Source of the DNA: Acanthornis magna
Taxonomy: Eukaryota > Chordata > Aves > Passeriformes > Acanthizidae
DNA length: 64,000 nucleotides
NCBI GenBank assembly: GCA_036785705.1
Contig: JAWUZG010000160.1
Location: 62,001 to 126,000 of the forward strand
Direction of reading: 5' to 3'
Within the stretch, counting starts at the first letter, position 1. Every line of letters starts with the position of its first letter. Shown here in pieces: positions 22,990 through 36,107 of this stretch. The translations under genes and the position numbers were made by a program. Below the pieces are notes generated by a model that did no database searches, was not told where the DNA came from, and saw only the letters and a program-made list of their open reading frames with translations.

Positions 22990-23625
22990 TTGTGAAGCCC
23001 CTGCTCGGTATTTCCACACTTTTCCCTCTCATCTCGCAGCCACATCAAGGAATGAAAAATTCTTTCCAGAAGCTTCCAAAGGGCTGTAGGTTTTGTACAG
23101 GAAGGAGGAGGGTCCTGGTCAGGTTGCTGAGCAGATTGTTGTTGTCTTTGCAGGAGTTTTGGGGCTCTCTCAGTCCCTTGGCCAGAGGGACAAAATGATC
23201 AATTGCTGCATTTCCAGACTGCTTCCCTCACAGCTGCCCCTGCAGGGGGGGTTTCCACCCAGCCCTGCTCTCAAAACCATCACAGGCCCTCGCAGAGCCA
23301 CTGCTTGGGCTCCCATTGTTTTTTGTGCTTCATGCAGGGCTGAGCAAACCACAGCCAGGCCTTTTTCCCCCACACAATTCTCACCTTGGAGCAGCTCTAA
23401 AGCTGTGAGAATCAAAGCCAAGGGGGTGGCTGGAAGCCTCAGGTCCTGGCTGTCGCCTGGGGCTGGCCAGAGCAGGGCTGGCCAATGGCCATCCCTGGGC
23501 AGTGGGGATGTGCCATGGCTGGGCCCTAGCCTTGGATGGGCATAGGCTGCAAGGAGGAAGAGTTTGGGAGCTCCTTCCTGCCTGGGGCTCCATTCCCAAG
23601 CTGCTCTTCCAGGCTCAGCTTCAGT
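22990..23625 (+). repeat. Module U copy upstream of X2
   Basis: Longer version of the module that also includes the TTTCCACACTTTTCCCTCTCAT segment seen at 4035-4065 and 57915-57945. Gene-sense frame open over about 150 codons. 23626-23788 has no recognised feature. Confidence 0.6.
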
Positions 23626-23788
23626 TTTCCATCACTGCGCTGGGGGGGCGGATGGGGCAGGATGGTCCTGGAGTGTTGTGGGCAGAGGGGGAGATGGCTG
23701 GGAGGTCACAAGCTTTTTATCTGGAGGGTCTCATCTGTCTCCTGGTTCCCAGCTCTGAAACTCTGCAGTGAGGGTGGTTTTTTGGGGT

Positions 23789-24235
23789 TGTCAGGAAAGT
23801 GAATCCACAAACATGTGTCCAAAAAGGAGACAGAGGAGTCCTGTAACTTTATTCATGAGTAAAGGGAGAGGTCTTGGGCATTTCCCATGGAGTGTCTCCA
23901 ATTGCTAGAGGACACAGCCTCTTCTTATTGCACTTTCCTGGCCACAAGTTCCCTCTCTCTTTCCCCATTGGCTGAGGTACTCAAGAGGTACAGACTTCCC
24001 AGAATGGCTAATGCAGAGCCCCTTCTAATATACATTCCCTTCCCCCCCTTCTTCTTTTTCTTATGTCTCTGTTCCTGTCGTTTATTAACAATCTTGGGCA
24101 AATCAATCAGTGCAATTCCGATGGAAATCCTTCCCATTGTTTCTTTCATCTCTCAGTATCGGTCTTGTCTTACAGCAGACTCAGCTCTTAGCTGACCAGC
24201 CGTTTGTTTGTAAAGACGCTCCCTTATTCCTTTCA
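23789..24235 (-). mobile_element. Solo LTR-like element (family B)
   Basis: Minus-strand relative of 4332-4802 with the same ends (TGAAAGGAA … CTGACA) and an AATAAA signal near its 3' end (minus strand, about 23855). 24236-24702 is GC-rich upstream sequence without a gene. Confidence 0.6.
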
Positions 24236-24702
24236 CGGTGGTTCTTGGGGGCTGTTGGGGTCTCTTCCCTCCCCAAGTGACACTGCCCCCTCACCCCTGT
24301 TTCACCTTTCTAGGGTTTTCTCCCCCACAGAATGGTCTTGGAGGCCTGTGGGATTTGGGGCAGGGGCTGCACCTTGCAGGTTCCCAAAGGGGGACTGGGG
24401 GCTCCAAGGCTGGGGGGGGCTGTCAAGTGGGGGTATAGAATCAACGGGACACCTCCCAAGGTGTGACACCTCAGAGGTCACAGTGCCCCACAGGAGACAG
24501 TGGGATTGGGCAGGGACCCCCAGAACAGGGCTCCCCAGGATGTGCCACCCCTGGGACAGGGAGCCCCCTGGAAAATATGTCCAGGGACCCCCCCAGAACC
24601 TCCATCCCTCCAGGACAGGACCCCCCTCCATGTGCCCCCCCAGAACAGTGCCTGCCCTCCCCATCTGACTCCCAGCATAAACAGCCTCTTCCTTCTGCTG
24701 CA

Positions 24703-24722
24703 GGAAACATGAAGTGAAAGTG
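24703..24722 (+). promoter_or_regulatory. Variant IRF-like box upstream of X2
   Basis: GGAAACATGAAGTGAAAGTG, the Y-type version. The 5' half is degenerate compared with the X1 and Z1 boxes. It is identical to the box before Y (43889-43908), as expected if X2 inherited the Y promoter. Confidence 0.45.
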
Positions 24723-25572
24723 TTGGGGAGGCACAGCTGGACACCTCCATCCCCCACAGTCCCCCCAGCACTCCCTGTCCCCCAGCACCCCCTTTTTGTC
24801 CTCCCTGGGGTCTCCCAAACCTGCTTAAGTGCTCCCTGGGATTTCTGAGCCAGGAAGTGTGGGAGGAGAATGTTCAGAAGTGAGGAAAATAAAGAACAAA
24901 ACAGAAATAAAGAGAGGAAAAAGCCTCGTGGAGGGAGGTGGCAGAAAACAGGAGCCCCCTGGGAGTCTCCTGTGGTGTCCCTCAAATCATGAGCCCTCCA
25001 GGGGGGCTGCACTGGGCCCTGGGTCACCCCAAAATCTGAGGCACCCAGGGAAGGAGCTGTGACCCACATGCCCACCCAGCCACTGCCCATCCCCCTGGGA
25101 ACCCAAGCCCGGGACCCCCATTCCTGAAATCCCCCTCCTTGGGACTTGCATCAGGGGACTCTCATTCCCCAGGACCTCCATTGCCCAGGATCTGCCTTCC
25201 CTTCACCCCATCCCATGAGCCCCCCATTCCTCCAGGACCCTGATTCCCTTGGCCCACCCCCCACTCAACCGGCACCCCCATCCCAAGGAGCGGCATGCCA
25301 TGTCCCCAAATCCCTGGAGGCCATGTTTCCCCGGGAACCCCATGCCTGGGCCCTCCCACCCCTGAGGACCCCCATTCCCAGGTACCCCATCCATACAGGC
25401 ATCCCATCTGCCAAGGACCACATTCCCTGTGACACTTGGCCGCAGCTCCCCACATCCCCTGTGCCCCCCACTCCTGTGAACACCATGTCTCACCATGTCC
25501 CACCATGACCCCACCCTGTCCCCACCCACCACCATCATCTGCCAACAACACATGGAGGCAAGACGTAACCCT

Positions 25573-25586
25573 GCTTCCTTCCCCTT
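25573..25586 (+). promoter_or_regulatory. PU.1/ETS-like site upstream of X2
   Basis: GCTTCCTTCCCCTT, about 62 bp before the first ATG. Sequence matches the Y promoter rather than the X1 promoter. Confidence 0.45.
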
Positions 25587-25647
25587 TGGCCACAGAGGCA
25601 CCACCCAGGGGACAGCTGCCCCTGGTAGTGTGTGACAGCCATCCCGG

Positions 25648-28600
25648 ATGGCCTGGGACACCGGGATGGCCGGGAAGGTGGCACTGCTCCTGTGGGGTGA
25701 GTACCCCACGGATGGGCTCTGGTGAGGCAGAGAGCGGTGGGGAGGGGCACAGGGGGGCTGCGCGGTCCCCTGAGTTCCCCAATGCCAGCAGAGCCTTTCC
25801 ATGGGGGTGGACCCTTCTGGTGTGATCAGAGTCATGGCGTGGCTGTGGGGACAGGAACAGGAGGACAGGAGTAGGGGAACTGGGATGTGAGAAGATGAAC
25901 AGGGGAACTGAGATGCAGGGACAAGGATGTGGCAAAAGGAACCTTGGGGCTGGGGCAGCTGTGGGGACAGGGACAGGGAGACAGGGATGTAGGGACAGGG
26001 ACAAGGGGACAAGCATGTTAAGGATGGGCCATGGGGACAGGTACCACTGGAATGGGATCATGACCACAGGCCATGGGGATGTGGTCATGGGGACACATGC
26101 TGTGGGGCTGGTGGAGGTAACGTGTGCCAGCATGGTGGTGTCACCATGCCTGGGGTGTCCACACTGTCCCCATGTCCTGCTCGAGCCTGGGGTGTCCGAG
26201 GTGTCCCTGTCCTCAAGACCTCTGTGCTAAACCGGTGTCCCCATGGGGACAGTTTGGGGACAGACCCCACATCCCATGCCCCAGGTGCTGCTGTCCCCAC
26301 AGAACCACCCCAACCAGACCCTCTCCCTTCTCTCTTCCAGCCCAAACCCTCGGCCTCGCTGGTGAGTCCTCAGGGGGATGCCATGTTCCTGCCCTGCTGT
26401 CCCCAGCCCCATGGTGGCCCTGGCAGGCTGGTGTCCCCTGTCACCTGCAGGTGCCCAGACCACCCAGCTCCTCGTGGAGCCCCCCTGGACACCAGCGGTG
26501 CTGTGGGACCGGGTGACACTGACCTGCCAGGGCTCGAGGACACCTGGTGCCACCACGTGGTACAAGGACGGGCAGCTCTGGTGAAAGGAAGGACGTGACC
26601 CCCTCACTGTCACTGAGACTGGCACCTACAACTGTCAAACACCCAGTTCTGGGCTCAGCTCCACTGTGACAGTCTTAAATGGTGAGGGGGGATCTTGAAT
26701 TATCAGGGTGGCCCCCGATCAGTCTGGGTGGGCTCCACTCCGTGGGTGGCCCCACACCCTTTGTGCAGCAAGAGTCCCTCCCCTGCACATGGGGACATCA
26801 CAGTGCACCCCAGTGCATCCCAGTGCATCCCAGTGTCATGGGACCACTGTGGTGCCCCCAGTGATGTGGAGTTGCCCTTAGTGTCTCTGGGGTCTCCCGT
26901 GCAATGGAAACTCTCCCCAGTGATCTCCAGTGCCATGGGGTCCACCTCGGATCTGTCTTAGCGTTGTCAGTGTGACAGGACCTCCCTGTCCCACAGACCA
27001 GCTGGTGCTGCAGGTGCCAGCACAGGTGCTGCTGGAGGGGGACACGGTGACACTGCACTGCCGGGTCAGGAAGGACACACCGGACACCAGGGTGCGATTT
27101 TACCGTGGGGAGAAGGATCTGGGGGGGTCCGTCAAGAAGGCCGAGCTGTCCCTGTCACCCCTGAAGGTGCACCACAGTGGCTGCTACACCTGCGGGGGCT
27201 TGGTGGGCTCGGGAATCTCATCGTGGCATAATTCAGCTCCAGTGACAGTGACCGTGCACGGTGAGCACCCCCACAGCCTGCACCCGATACCCCGACACCG
27301 GGATACCTCACAGATTCACACCCCCAAAGCCCCTTCCCAGCAGACTCAGAGTCACAGTCCCCACCTCCCATCTCTTCCCAGAGCTCTTCACGGTGCCGGT
27401 GCTGGAGGGTCCCCCCGAGCCCACCGAGGGCTCCCCCCTGAATCTCAGCTGCCTCAGCACCCCCAGCCCCCTGCGGCCCCGAGCCCCCCTCCTGCACCTC
27501 TTCTACCGCGACGGGCAGTTGGTGGGGGGCCCGCAGGGGTCCCCGCAGCTCCTGGTGCCCGCCGTGGGGGTGTCCCACTCGGGCGACTACAGCTGCGAGG
27601 TGCGCTCCGAGGGGGGGGCCGTGCGGAAGAGCAGCGCCCGGCTCCGCGTCACGGTGCGCAGTGAGTGCGGGGATGGGCACGGGAGCCCCGACAGCCTGCC
27701 CGGGTCCCCCATGCCTTCTCAACACTCTCTCTGTGTCTTTCCATCCCTTCCCAGGTCCCTCCCTGATCCCTGCATCCCTCATCAGGTCCCCTCATTCCAC
27801 CCTAAGTACGCCTTTCCCTCTCTTAGGTCCCTCCATTATCCAAGTTCCCACCATCCCCTCTCTGTGACCCCAAAACCTTCCCTGCAGTCCCCTCCAACCC
27901 TCTCCATGTCCCCCTTCCTTGAATTTCCCATCCTTCCCTGGGGTCCCTTCCATCCCTTTCCAAGCCTCTCCTGCATCTCTGGGTCCCTTTCTTCCTCACT
28001 GACATCCCCCCACCCCTCTCTGATCCTCCCCCTCCCTGAGTCCTTCACTGCTCCCTGGTGTCCCCAACCCCTCCCGGGTTCCCAATTCCCCTCATGTCCC
28101 CCCACAGGGGTCCCAGTCTCAGGGGTGTCCCTGTCAGCACAGCCCCCCGGGGGACAGGTGGCACTGGGTGACCGCCTGGTGCTGAGCTGCACGGTGGCTG
28201 CGGGGAAAGGTCCCCTGTCCTTCTCCTGGCACTGGGAAGGCTTGGGGGCACCACTGGGCCCCGGCCCCCGCCTGGAGCTATGCCACGTTGGGGATGAGGA
28301 CAGCGGCCACTACCAGTGCCGGGTCAGCAATGGGGACAGCGTGGCTGAGAGCCCCACACTGAATGTCACTGTCCTGGGTGGGCAGGACCCCCGGGCTGGG
28401 GGTGACCCCCCCACAGCATCCCCAATTCCACACATTCACATCCAACCTCGTCTCCCTGACACCATCCCCAACCCACCCCAGGTCACAGCCCCCACCACTG
28501 GGAGTCACATTCCTGACTTAATGGGACTGTCTGGGTTCCGATATCGCCACCCAGGACATGCTACCCATGAGTCCCTCATCCCCCCTGTCACATCCCCCAC

Positions 28601-30233
28601 CCCACATCAAGTCAAAGTCACCATCCTGAGCGTGACCCTCTCAGGAGAGTCATACACCTGGGATTGGGGTGATGCCCCCCACGATATGCCTCATCCAGCC
28701 GATCACATCCCACCCACACCATTCCACACCCCCCACCAGGTGACGATGACCATTACCCTTGGGCATGGTCCTGGGTGAATGGGACCCTCAGGCTTGTGGT
28801 CACCCCATTCACAGTATCCCTCATCTCACCCTCACCTCACCCTCATCCCATCGTCATCCCATCTGTCACATGCCCTCATCCCACACAGGTGAGGATCCCC
28901 ACCACCATGGGTCACAGTCACAGGTGAAGGGGACCCTCTGTGTCCAGATGCCACCATGCACAGACTCCCTCATCCCACCCATGCCATCCTCATCCCACCC
29001 ATCCTACCATCATCCCACCACACAGCAGGTGCCAGCCCCTGCCCCCAAACCCTCAGCCCTGTCTCTGTCCCCACAGTGCCCGTGGCCAATGCCACCATCA
29101 CCCCTGGCCCCCCGGCACACCAGGTGCGCCCAGGTGACCCCGTGACACTGCAATGCTCGGTGCAGGTGGGCTCAGCACCTGTCACCTTCACTTGGCTGCG
29201 CGATGGGCAGGAGGTGGCCCAGGGTCCCCTCCTGGAGCTTGGGGATGTCGACGTGGGACATTCGGGCACCTACCAGTGCGTGGCCACCAACCAGCTGGAC
29301 AGGCACCGCGTGTTCCGGGCGCTCAGCCCAGAGCTGGCCCTGGAGGTGACACCACGGGAACACAGGAGCACAGGTGGGGTGACATTTTATCACTGGGGTT
29401 GCAGGTCGCCCACAGTGACAGGAGACCCCAATGTGTCCCCCTTTGTCAACAGCAGTGACTGCAGGGGTTGCCGGGTCCCTCCTGTTCTTGGTCCTTCTCG
29501 TGGCTGTAGTTGTCGGCTGGCACCGGTGCAATGGTATATGTGGGTGACAATGGGGGTGACAGGGGCCCTGGGGAGTTGGGAAGGTCCCTAAAATTTGGGA
29601 GCAATGGGCAGAACCCACAGCTCCTTACTTGGGGGACGCTGAGCCCCTTGTGACTTTTCTCAGTGTCCTCCAGGATTTGGGGAGGTGTTGGAGGGTCATG
29701 CAGGGAGGTTGGGGCTTCTTTCAGAGATCCTGGGAGACTTTGGAGGGTTCCCCCGATGAGTTTGTCATTCTGGGGGCTCAGGGATTGTTGAGGGGCTCTG
29801 AGGGGAATTGAGGGTTCAGTGGGGTTTCAGGATTCCTGAGTGTGGTCATGGCCTCTGGGACCCCACAGTCACCCCCACCTCTTTCCTTTGCAGCCACCAG
29901 GAAGCACCAGGAAAGGTGAGTGGGGGGCTCCAAACATGACCTCCCTTTTACCCCAACCCCCAAGATCTCCCATCCCATCCCACACATCCCTTATCCCCAC
30001 AGGACACCCCCAGAGCCCCCAACACCCCCAGAGGAAGGGGCAGCGATGTACACCCACATCGTGAGCACCAAGCGGACAGGGCGTGAGTACAGGGTGGGAC
30101 AGAGTCATGTCACCCATGAGTGTCACACCTCAAGTGGATCCCACAGCCAGTGTCTCTTGCAGTGTCCCCTCGTGCCGCCAAACCCCAGGATGCCCAGGTG
30201 ACCTACACAGAGCTGTCAGGAACCCATGGGTGA
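25648..30233 (+). CDS. Chimeric FCRL-like receptor X2 (Y leader/promoter, X body), stop in D1
   Basis: Exon 1 (25648-25696, MAWDTGMAGKVALLLW) and its upstream region are identical to those of Y (44834-44882). From intron 1 (between 25719 and 25762) onward the gene equals X1. Exons: S2 26341-26361, D1 26451-26681, D2 26997-27260, D3 27382-27660, D4 28108-28377, D5 29077-29373, TM 29453-29533, tail 29894-29915, 30003-30082, 30163-30233. It shares the D1 stop (TGA 26582-26584) and the VTYTEL ITIM. One D3 codon differs from X1 (GGG Gly here at the site of TGG Trp in X1; 27612 versus 8427). The X-type product would be expressed under Y regulation. The D1 stop must be bypassed for a full product. 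Confidence 0.85.
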
Positions 30234-30955
30234 CTGCAGGAACCCAATGACATCCACAGGAATGTGCTGTGACAATGGGGGCACTGGTGGGCACTGGGGG
30301 GTTCTGGGGGGACTGGAGGACAGTGGGGGACCCTGCCCAGGGGCAGCCACAGATGTGTATCCCCCCCACTGCTTCTGTGGGTGCCCAAACTTCATGGCTA
30401 ATGTGGTCACAAGTGGGGGATGCCTTGTGAGGCTGTACAGAGCACCCTGAGCTCCCCAGTCCCCTTCCCAGTGCCTCTAGGACCCCCAAGGGCTTCCCCA
30501 TCCCCCTTCCACTACCCCGAGTGGCTCCTCATTCCACATCCCAGTGCTCCCAGTACCCTCAGACAATTCCCCATTCCATCCCCACAGTGCTGCCAATACC
30601 CTCAGGGTTTCCTTATTCCCCTTCCCACCACCCCTCCATTGCTCTCAGTACATCCAGGGGCTCCTCATTCCACCTCCCACTTCCAGGGGAGCACTGGACT
30701 CATTTCCTCTTATTGGACATAAATTCAAGCTTTTTGGTTAAACTGGCAGAAATGGTGTTTCTTTGTTCAGCTCTCTCGAGCTTTAGCAATGGGATTCTCC
30801 AATTTTGGGCTGCCACTAAAAACCAGGGGCTGCTGCCCATCCCCTCTCAGTGGAGGCACAAAAGACAAAGATCCCAAAGGGCTGAGAGAAGAACAATTTC
30901 CTGCAAAGAGCAACGAGAGAAGAAAACCAACAGCAACAGCACCAAGATTCAGAAT
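30234..30955 (+). other. X2 3' flank with conserved gene-end block
   Basis: Copy of 11049-11770. The gene-end block is at about 30680-30920 with CATAAA at 30718-30723. No coding sequence. Confidence 0.5.
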
Positions 30956-31885
30956 TGTCTCAGTTTGAAAGACAGGTGTCTGCCAAGGAAGATAGGAATC
31001 TTTCTAGGATGGAAAATATGGCCCCCTTCCCTCTGAATTATTACAACTTTGAAATTACAGGGCTTTCAGGCAAAGGCATGGGAACAGGAATAACAGTTCT
31101 TTACTAATACATATCTATGCATACCAAGAGAAACAACAACAGCAGCAACAACAAACCAAAACAGAATCCCATTAACAGCCTTTTCTCGGCTGTCAAGGAC
31201 TCTCCCCTTCGGTGCAGTTACAGTCACAGCCAGCAGGGGCGCTGGTGGCTCCCGGCCAGGCTGGGCAGGTGCGATGATTCCCCCGCGGCTGCAGGGGGCG
31301 CTGTGGAGCGAGCTCAGCCATCTCTCTCCACGCGGTAATGGCAGGTGAGCCAGAGGAAGAGATGGAAAAGGGAGTTCTTTACAAACTCACTGGGGCAGCC
31401 GATCCTAGTGCACCTCTGGATGGTGAGCTGGGCTGTAGCAGGAACCTTGGAAGCAGCGAGCTGGAACAGCAGAGGTGAGCAGACCCAGGGTGACAAACGA
31501 AGTGTGGCAGAGACTCCGGGCCATGCCAGAAGCCGTGGGGTATTTGGATGTCAGGTTCAAATGTAGCAAGAAGCCCTGAAGCAGCGGCAGAGAACAGCAG
31601 GGGCTGGGCAGGGCATTGCTCCCTGGCTGGCTCGCCTGCGATGGTTGGTCCTGGGCTTGGGCTGTGCAGAGGGGGTGGTCCCGGTGAGGTATGGTGTACT
31701 TCCAGGTCCTGGCACAGCTCACACTGGCTCTGGGCTCCCAAGCCGCGGAGAAGCAGAGAAGCAAGCCAGTAAGCTCCAGTCACAGTGCCAAAGGGAAAGA
31801 AAAGACTGGGCAAAAACCACATGGCAATTGTATCTCTCATCAGAGGGATCACTGCTGCATGGTCACTGAGATGAAATCACCCCAC
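30956..31885 (-). mobile_element. ERV LTR (family A), unit-2 copy
   Basis: Duplicate of 11771-12700, identical as far as inspected, so it was copied with the 19-kb unit rather than inserted independently. Confidence 0.5.
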
Positions 31886-32084
31886 CAAAAGGAAGCAACT
31901 GTCCCTTGCCCCCAACTCTCAGAGGAAATCCTGGGCTGGCTCTCACCCATTGTGGTACACCTGGAGCCAGGGGAGGTGGGGAGGCAGTGACCACCCCGGT
32001 CACAAAACAAAAATAGAAATGGATATGGGATAAAAAACATCCCCAAGACAAGAATAAAAAGGGTCAGAAAACCAATGATTTCAA

Positions 32085-33615
32085 GCTAAAGCCCCCAACA
32101 ATGAACAAACCCTGGTCGCTACACCCAGAATGTTTCCTCTACTAGAGAAGCCCCTGCTCCTGGAAGAGCCAGAGAGTCTCTTCCCCAGCCAGGAGTGAGA
32201 TGGTATTGAAGAACCGCCAGGTCCTGGCCATGTCCCCGGCTTTGCCTTTGCTTGTGGCAGGACTAATCCCAGCTCTCTTCCCTCACACATTCCTCATGTG
32301 TCCCATGGGGACTTGATCCCCACCTTTGCTTTGGGCAGGGTTGGATTGGGCAGGGCCAGCTCGACTGGGAGCTCCTGTGGTGCTGAGGGACCAGGGGGCC
32401 TTTGCTCCAGGTGTCTCCCAAGGGCTGAAGGTCCCAGCACTGCTTGCTCTCCGCGTGTTCTCTAATAGCCCATTCCAGAGTGGGATCTTTCCTGAGGCTG
32501 GGGCACCACAGGGAATGGGATCCATCCCCGCAGGGCCAGGTTCTTTGGCCCCCTGTGTCTGTGAGGTTGTTTGGAGAATGAGTCCCAGGGTCGCATTCAA
32601 TTCTTTCTGCAGGGCCATGTTGCCATAAGATTTCCTTTCCCAGGCCCAGGACAATGTTCCCAGGGGCACAGGGAGCATTTCCTGCCATCCAGGGCTTGCT
32701 TTGCCCTCCAGAAGCCCCCTGCATTGCCACCACAGCTTTGGAGAGTGTGATCCAGTCAATCTGCCAGGCCTGCCCACACGGGGATTTCAGCCCTAACCCT
32801 CCAATCCACAAGGGCTTGACCCACCTGGCCTCGCATGATCGCAGCATGTTTCCCTTTCCTGGAGAACCTGGGAGATGGTGTCCATGGGGAAATCCGAATC
32901 AGGGCCAGGATGTGTGTCAGGGACTTTCCCTTTGCCCACCCAGCCCAGCCCTGGCAGTCAGGGAGCTGAGTTTCAGTGCTGATCCCTTCTGAGGACGTTC
33001 CAAGCCCTTCCTGAGCCCTGCAGGAGCCCCCAGCAGAGCAGGGGATGCCCGAAGGGGGCTGTGAGCCCCTGGGAAGCCCCCGCTGGAGCAGTTCCCGAGG
33101 CACTGAACCCAGAGAAGGAAGGGCCCAGCCTGGAGCAGTTGGGGCAGAGCTGCAGCCCCGTGGGAAGGACTCCTCCTGGAGAAGGCCCTGCAGAACTGTG
33201 TCCCGTGGAAGGCAGGGACCCCAGGGCGGAGCAGGGCAAGGGCTGTGACTCCTCTGGCTGAGCAGCGGCGGAAACAACCTGTGCTGAACTGCCTGGGACC
33301 CCCATTCCCATCTCCTGGTGCCACTGGAGGGAGGAGGGAGAGCCTGAGAAGGAGGGGCAGGAGGATGAATGAGGGTTTTCATGGGTTTCTTTGACTTCTC
33401 ATTATCCTGCTCAGATTTGTCAGCAGTAAATTCAACTACTATCTCTAATTTTGAGCCAGTTTTGCCTGTGAGAGGATTTGATGAGTGATCTCTGCTGGGC
33501 CATCTCTCAACCCAGGAACCCTTCGTTCCATTTTCTGTCCCTGTCCAGCTGCGGAGGGCAGTGAGAGAGCAGCTTTGGTGGGTGCGGGGCATCCGGCCAC
33601 TGTCAGCCCACAGCA
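32085..33615 (-). mobile_element. ERVL-type pol relic, unit-2 copy
   Basis: Duplicate of 12900-14430. The integrase-like remnants lie at 32265-32847. Same frameshifts as the unit-1 copy. Confidence 0.5.
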
Positions 33616-33624
33616 AGACAGGAA

Positions 33625-34146
33625 GGAGAGGGGTCCAGGTCAGGTTGTTGAGCAGATTGTTGTTGTCTTTGCAGGAGTTTTGGGGCTCTCTCAGGTCCTT
33701 GGTGAGAGAGACAAAATGATCAATTGCTGCATTTCCAGACTGCTTCCCTCACAGCTGCCCCTGCAGGGGGGTTTCCACCCAGCCCTGCTCTCAAAACCAT
33801 CACAGACCCTTGCAGAGCCACCGCTTGGGCTCCCATTGGTTTTTGTGCTTCTTGCAGGGCTGAGCAAACCACAGCCAGGCCTTTTTCCCCCACACAATTC
33901 TCACCTTGGAGCAGCTCTAAAGCTGTGAGAATCAAAGCCAAGGGGGTGGCTGGGAGCCTCAGGTCCTGGCTGTCCCCTGGGGCTGGCCAGAGCAGGGCTG
34001 GCCAATGGCCATCCGTGGGCAGTGGGGCTGTGCCATGGCTGGGCCCTAGCCTTGGATGGGCACAGGCTGCAAGGAGGAAGAGTTTGGGAGCTCCTTCCTG
34101 CCTGGGGCTCCATTCCCAAGCTGCTCTTCCTGGCTCAGATCCTCCC
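33625..34146 (+). repeat. Module U copy upstream of Z2
   Basis: Duplicate of 14440-14960, but with the same CCCCTGGGGCTGGCC string as other U copies where unit 1 has a deletion/substitution. The long open frame is therefore retained here and the change in unit 1 is the derived state. Confidence 0.6.
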
Positions 34147-35085
34147 GGGGATGAGCAAGTAGGGAGAAGTCTGGAACAGGTTTTCTCCCAAAACCCAATA
34201 AACCCAAAGTGTCCCAACCCCTCCAAGACAGAAATATAATGGGGCGGATGGTGGAGAGCAGAAGAGGGAGGGGGCAGCTCCTCAAGAGCTTCAGCCCCCC
34301 CAAAATTTGGGAGGTCCAATCCCTCATCAGCAATTTGGGGCCAGATAAGTCATTTCCAGGGTAAAAAGCTGCAGTTTTCCATCCCAGTGCTGGCAGGAAG
34401 AGGGGGCAGGATGGTCCTTTGGTGTTGTGGAAAGAAGGGGGATATTCGGGGGTCACGAATGTTTTATCTGGAGGGTCTCATCCATTTCCTGGTTCCCAGC
34501 ACTGAGACCCCGTGGGGGATGGGGAGGGAGTATGGGGTGGTTATGGGGGGTTGTGGGGGGGTCTGTGCCCTCCCCAACTGACACCCACCCCCGGTAATCC
34601 CCCACTGTCACCCCTGTTGTGGCTTATCACGCACATAAGAGTCTTGGGGGGCTGCAGGATGGGAAGAGTGGCTCTGTCTTACCAAGGGGGATAGGAGGTT
34701 TCCAAATTGTGGGGAGGGGAACATCAAGAGGGGCATAAAGGGGATGGGGCACTCTCCAATTTGGGGAACCCCAGAGGTCACAGTGCCCCACTGGGGACAG
34801 CAGGGATGGGCAGGGCCCTCCCTGGACACGGGTCCCCAGGCTGTGCCACCCCCGGGACAGGGATCCCCCTCCAGAACGTGTCTAGGGACCTCCCCCCAGG
34901 ACCACCAGCCCCAGGACAGGACCCCCCCAGCAGGGATGTGTCACCCCTGGGACAGGATCCCCCCCAGGAGGTGTCACCCCTAGAACAGGGACCCCCAGGA
35001 CAGGACTCCCCTGGGTGTGCCCCCCAGGACAGAACCTGCCCCCCCATCTGTCTCTCAGCACAAACGGCCTCTTCCTTCTGCTGCA

Positions 35086-35105
35086 GGAAAGAGAAAATGA
35101 AAGTG
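35086..35105 (+). promoter_or_regulatory. IRF/ISRE-like box upstream of Z2
   Basis: Copy of the Z1 box, about 1.0 kb before the Z2 start codon. Confidence 0.5.
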
Positions 35106-36013
35106 TTGGGGGGCACAGCTGGACACCCCCATCCCCTACAGCCCTCCCACCCCTCCCTGCAGCCCCTGCACCCCCTTTTCCCACCTGTTACCTGCTCAGG
35201 TGCTCCCCAGGATCAGGGAACCAGGAAATGCAGGGGGCAGTGTGTGTGTGAAAGTGAGGGAAATAAAGAAAAAAATAGAAATAGAGGAAAAAGGCCGGGG
35301 GAGAGGGGGCAAAGAACCAAAGCCCCCTGTGACCCCTCTGGAGTGTCCCCTCAGGCCACGAGCACCGCAGGAGGATTTTGCTGTACTCTGGGTCGCCACA
35401 AAATCTGAGGCACCCAGTGAAAGACATGTGACCCAGGTGCCCACTCAGGCACTGCCCTGGGACCCCCATTCCCCCGGGAACCCAACCAAGGGATGCCCAT
35501 TCCCTTGGCCCTCCTCCCTGGGACCAGCATTCCAGGGCTCCCCCTGCTGGGGTCTCCATTTCCAAGGCCTCCCTTCCTTTGATCCATTCCCATGGGGCCC
35601 TCCATTCCCCCACCACCCCCATCCCTGGGACCAGCACCCCATGTCCCCAGTTCCCTGGAACCTGTGTTCCCCAGGGACCCCACCCCTGGGTCCCCTACAC
35701 ATTTGGACCCCCATTCCCAGATAGCCTGTCCCCTGTGACTCCCCCTCCTCAGGACCCCCATTCTCTGGACCTCCGTTCCCAGGAACTCCCGTCCCAGGCA
35801 AACCGTGGGACCCCCTTCCCAGGACCCCATACTTGCTCCCCACTTGCCCCTGGACACCAACCGAGGCTCCCCACATCTCCTGATCCCCCTGTCCCGGGCC
35901 CCTGATGTTCCACCAGGTCCCACCATGTCCCACCATCTCCTCAGCCTGCCCCCAGCCTGTCCCCACCCTGCCCCCACCATTTGCCACCTACACGTGAGGA
36001 CAAGCGGTGAATT

Positions 36014-36028
36014 CGCTTCCTTCCCCTT
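36014..36028 (+). promoter_or_regulatory. PU.1/ETS-like site upstream of Z2
   Basis: Copy of the Z1 site, about 80 bp before the start codon. Confidence 0.45.
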
Positions 36029-36107
36029 CATCTGAAGAGCTGCTACCAAGGGGACAGGTGGCCCCAGCAGCGTGTGACAGCCAGCCTGGATAGCCGGGGA
36101 CACCAGG

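Larger units (their letters stand above)
6534..25718. repeat. Tandem duplication unit 1 (19,185 bp)
   Basis: This unit is repeated immediately downstream at 25719-44904. It carries X1 from intron 1 onward, Z1 and the promoter plus leader exon that now starts X2. Only three differences were noticed between the units: 8427 T/27612 G, 9636 G/28821 T, and a substitution plus 1-bp indel near 14790-14796. The breakpoint lies in a 44-bp tract identical in X1, X2 and Y (6534-6577, 25719-25762, 44905-44948). Confidence 0.9.
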
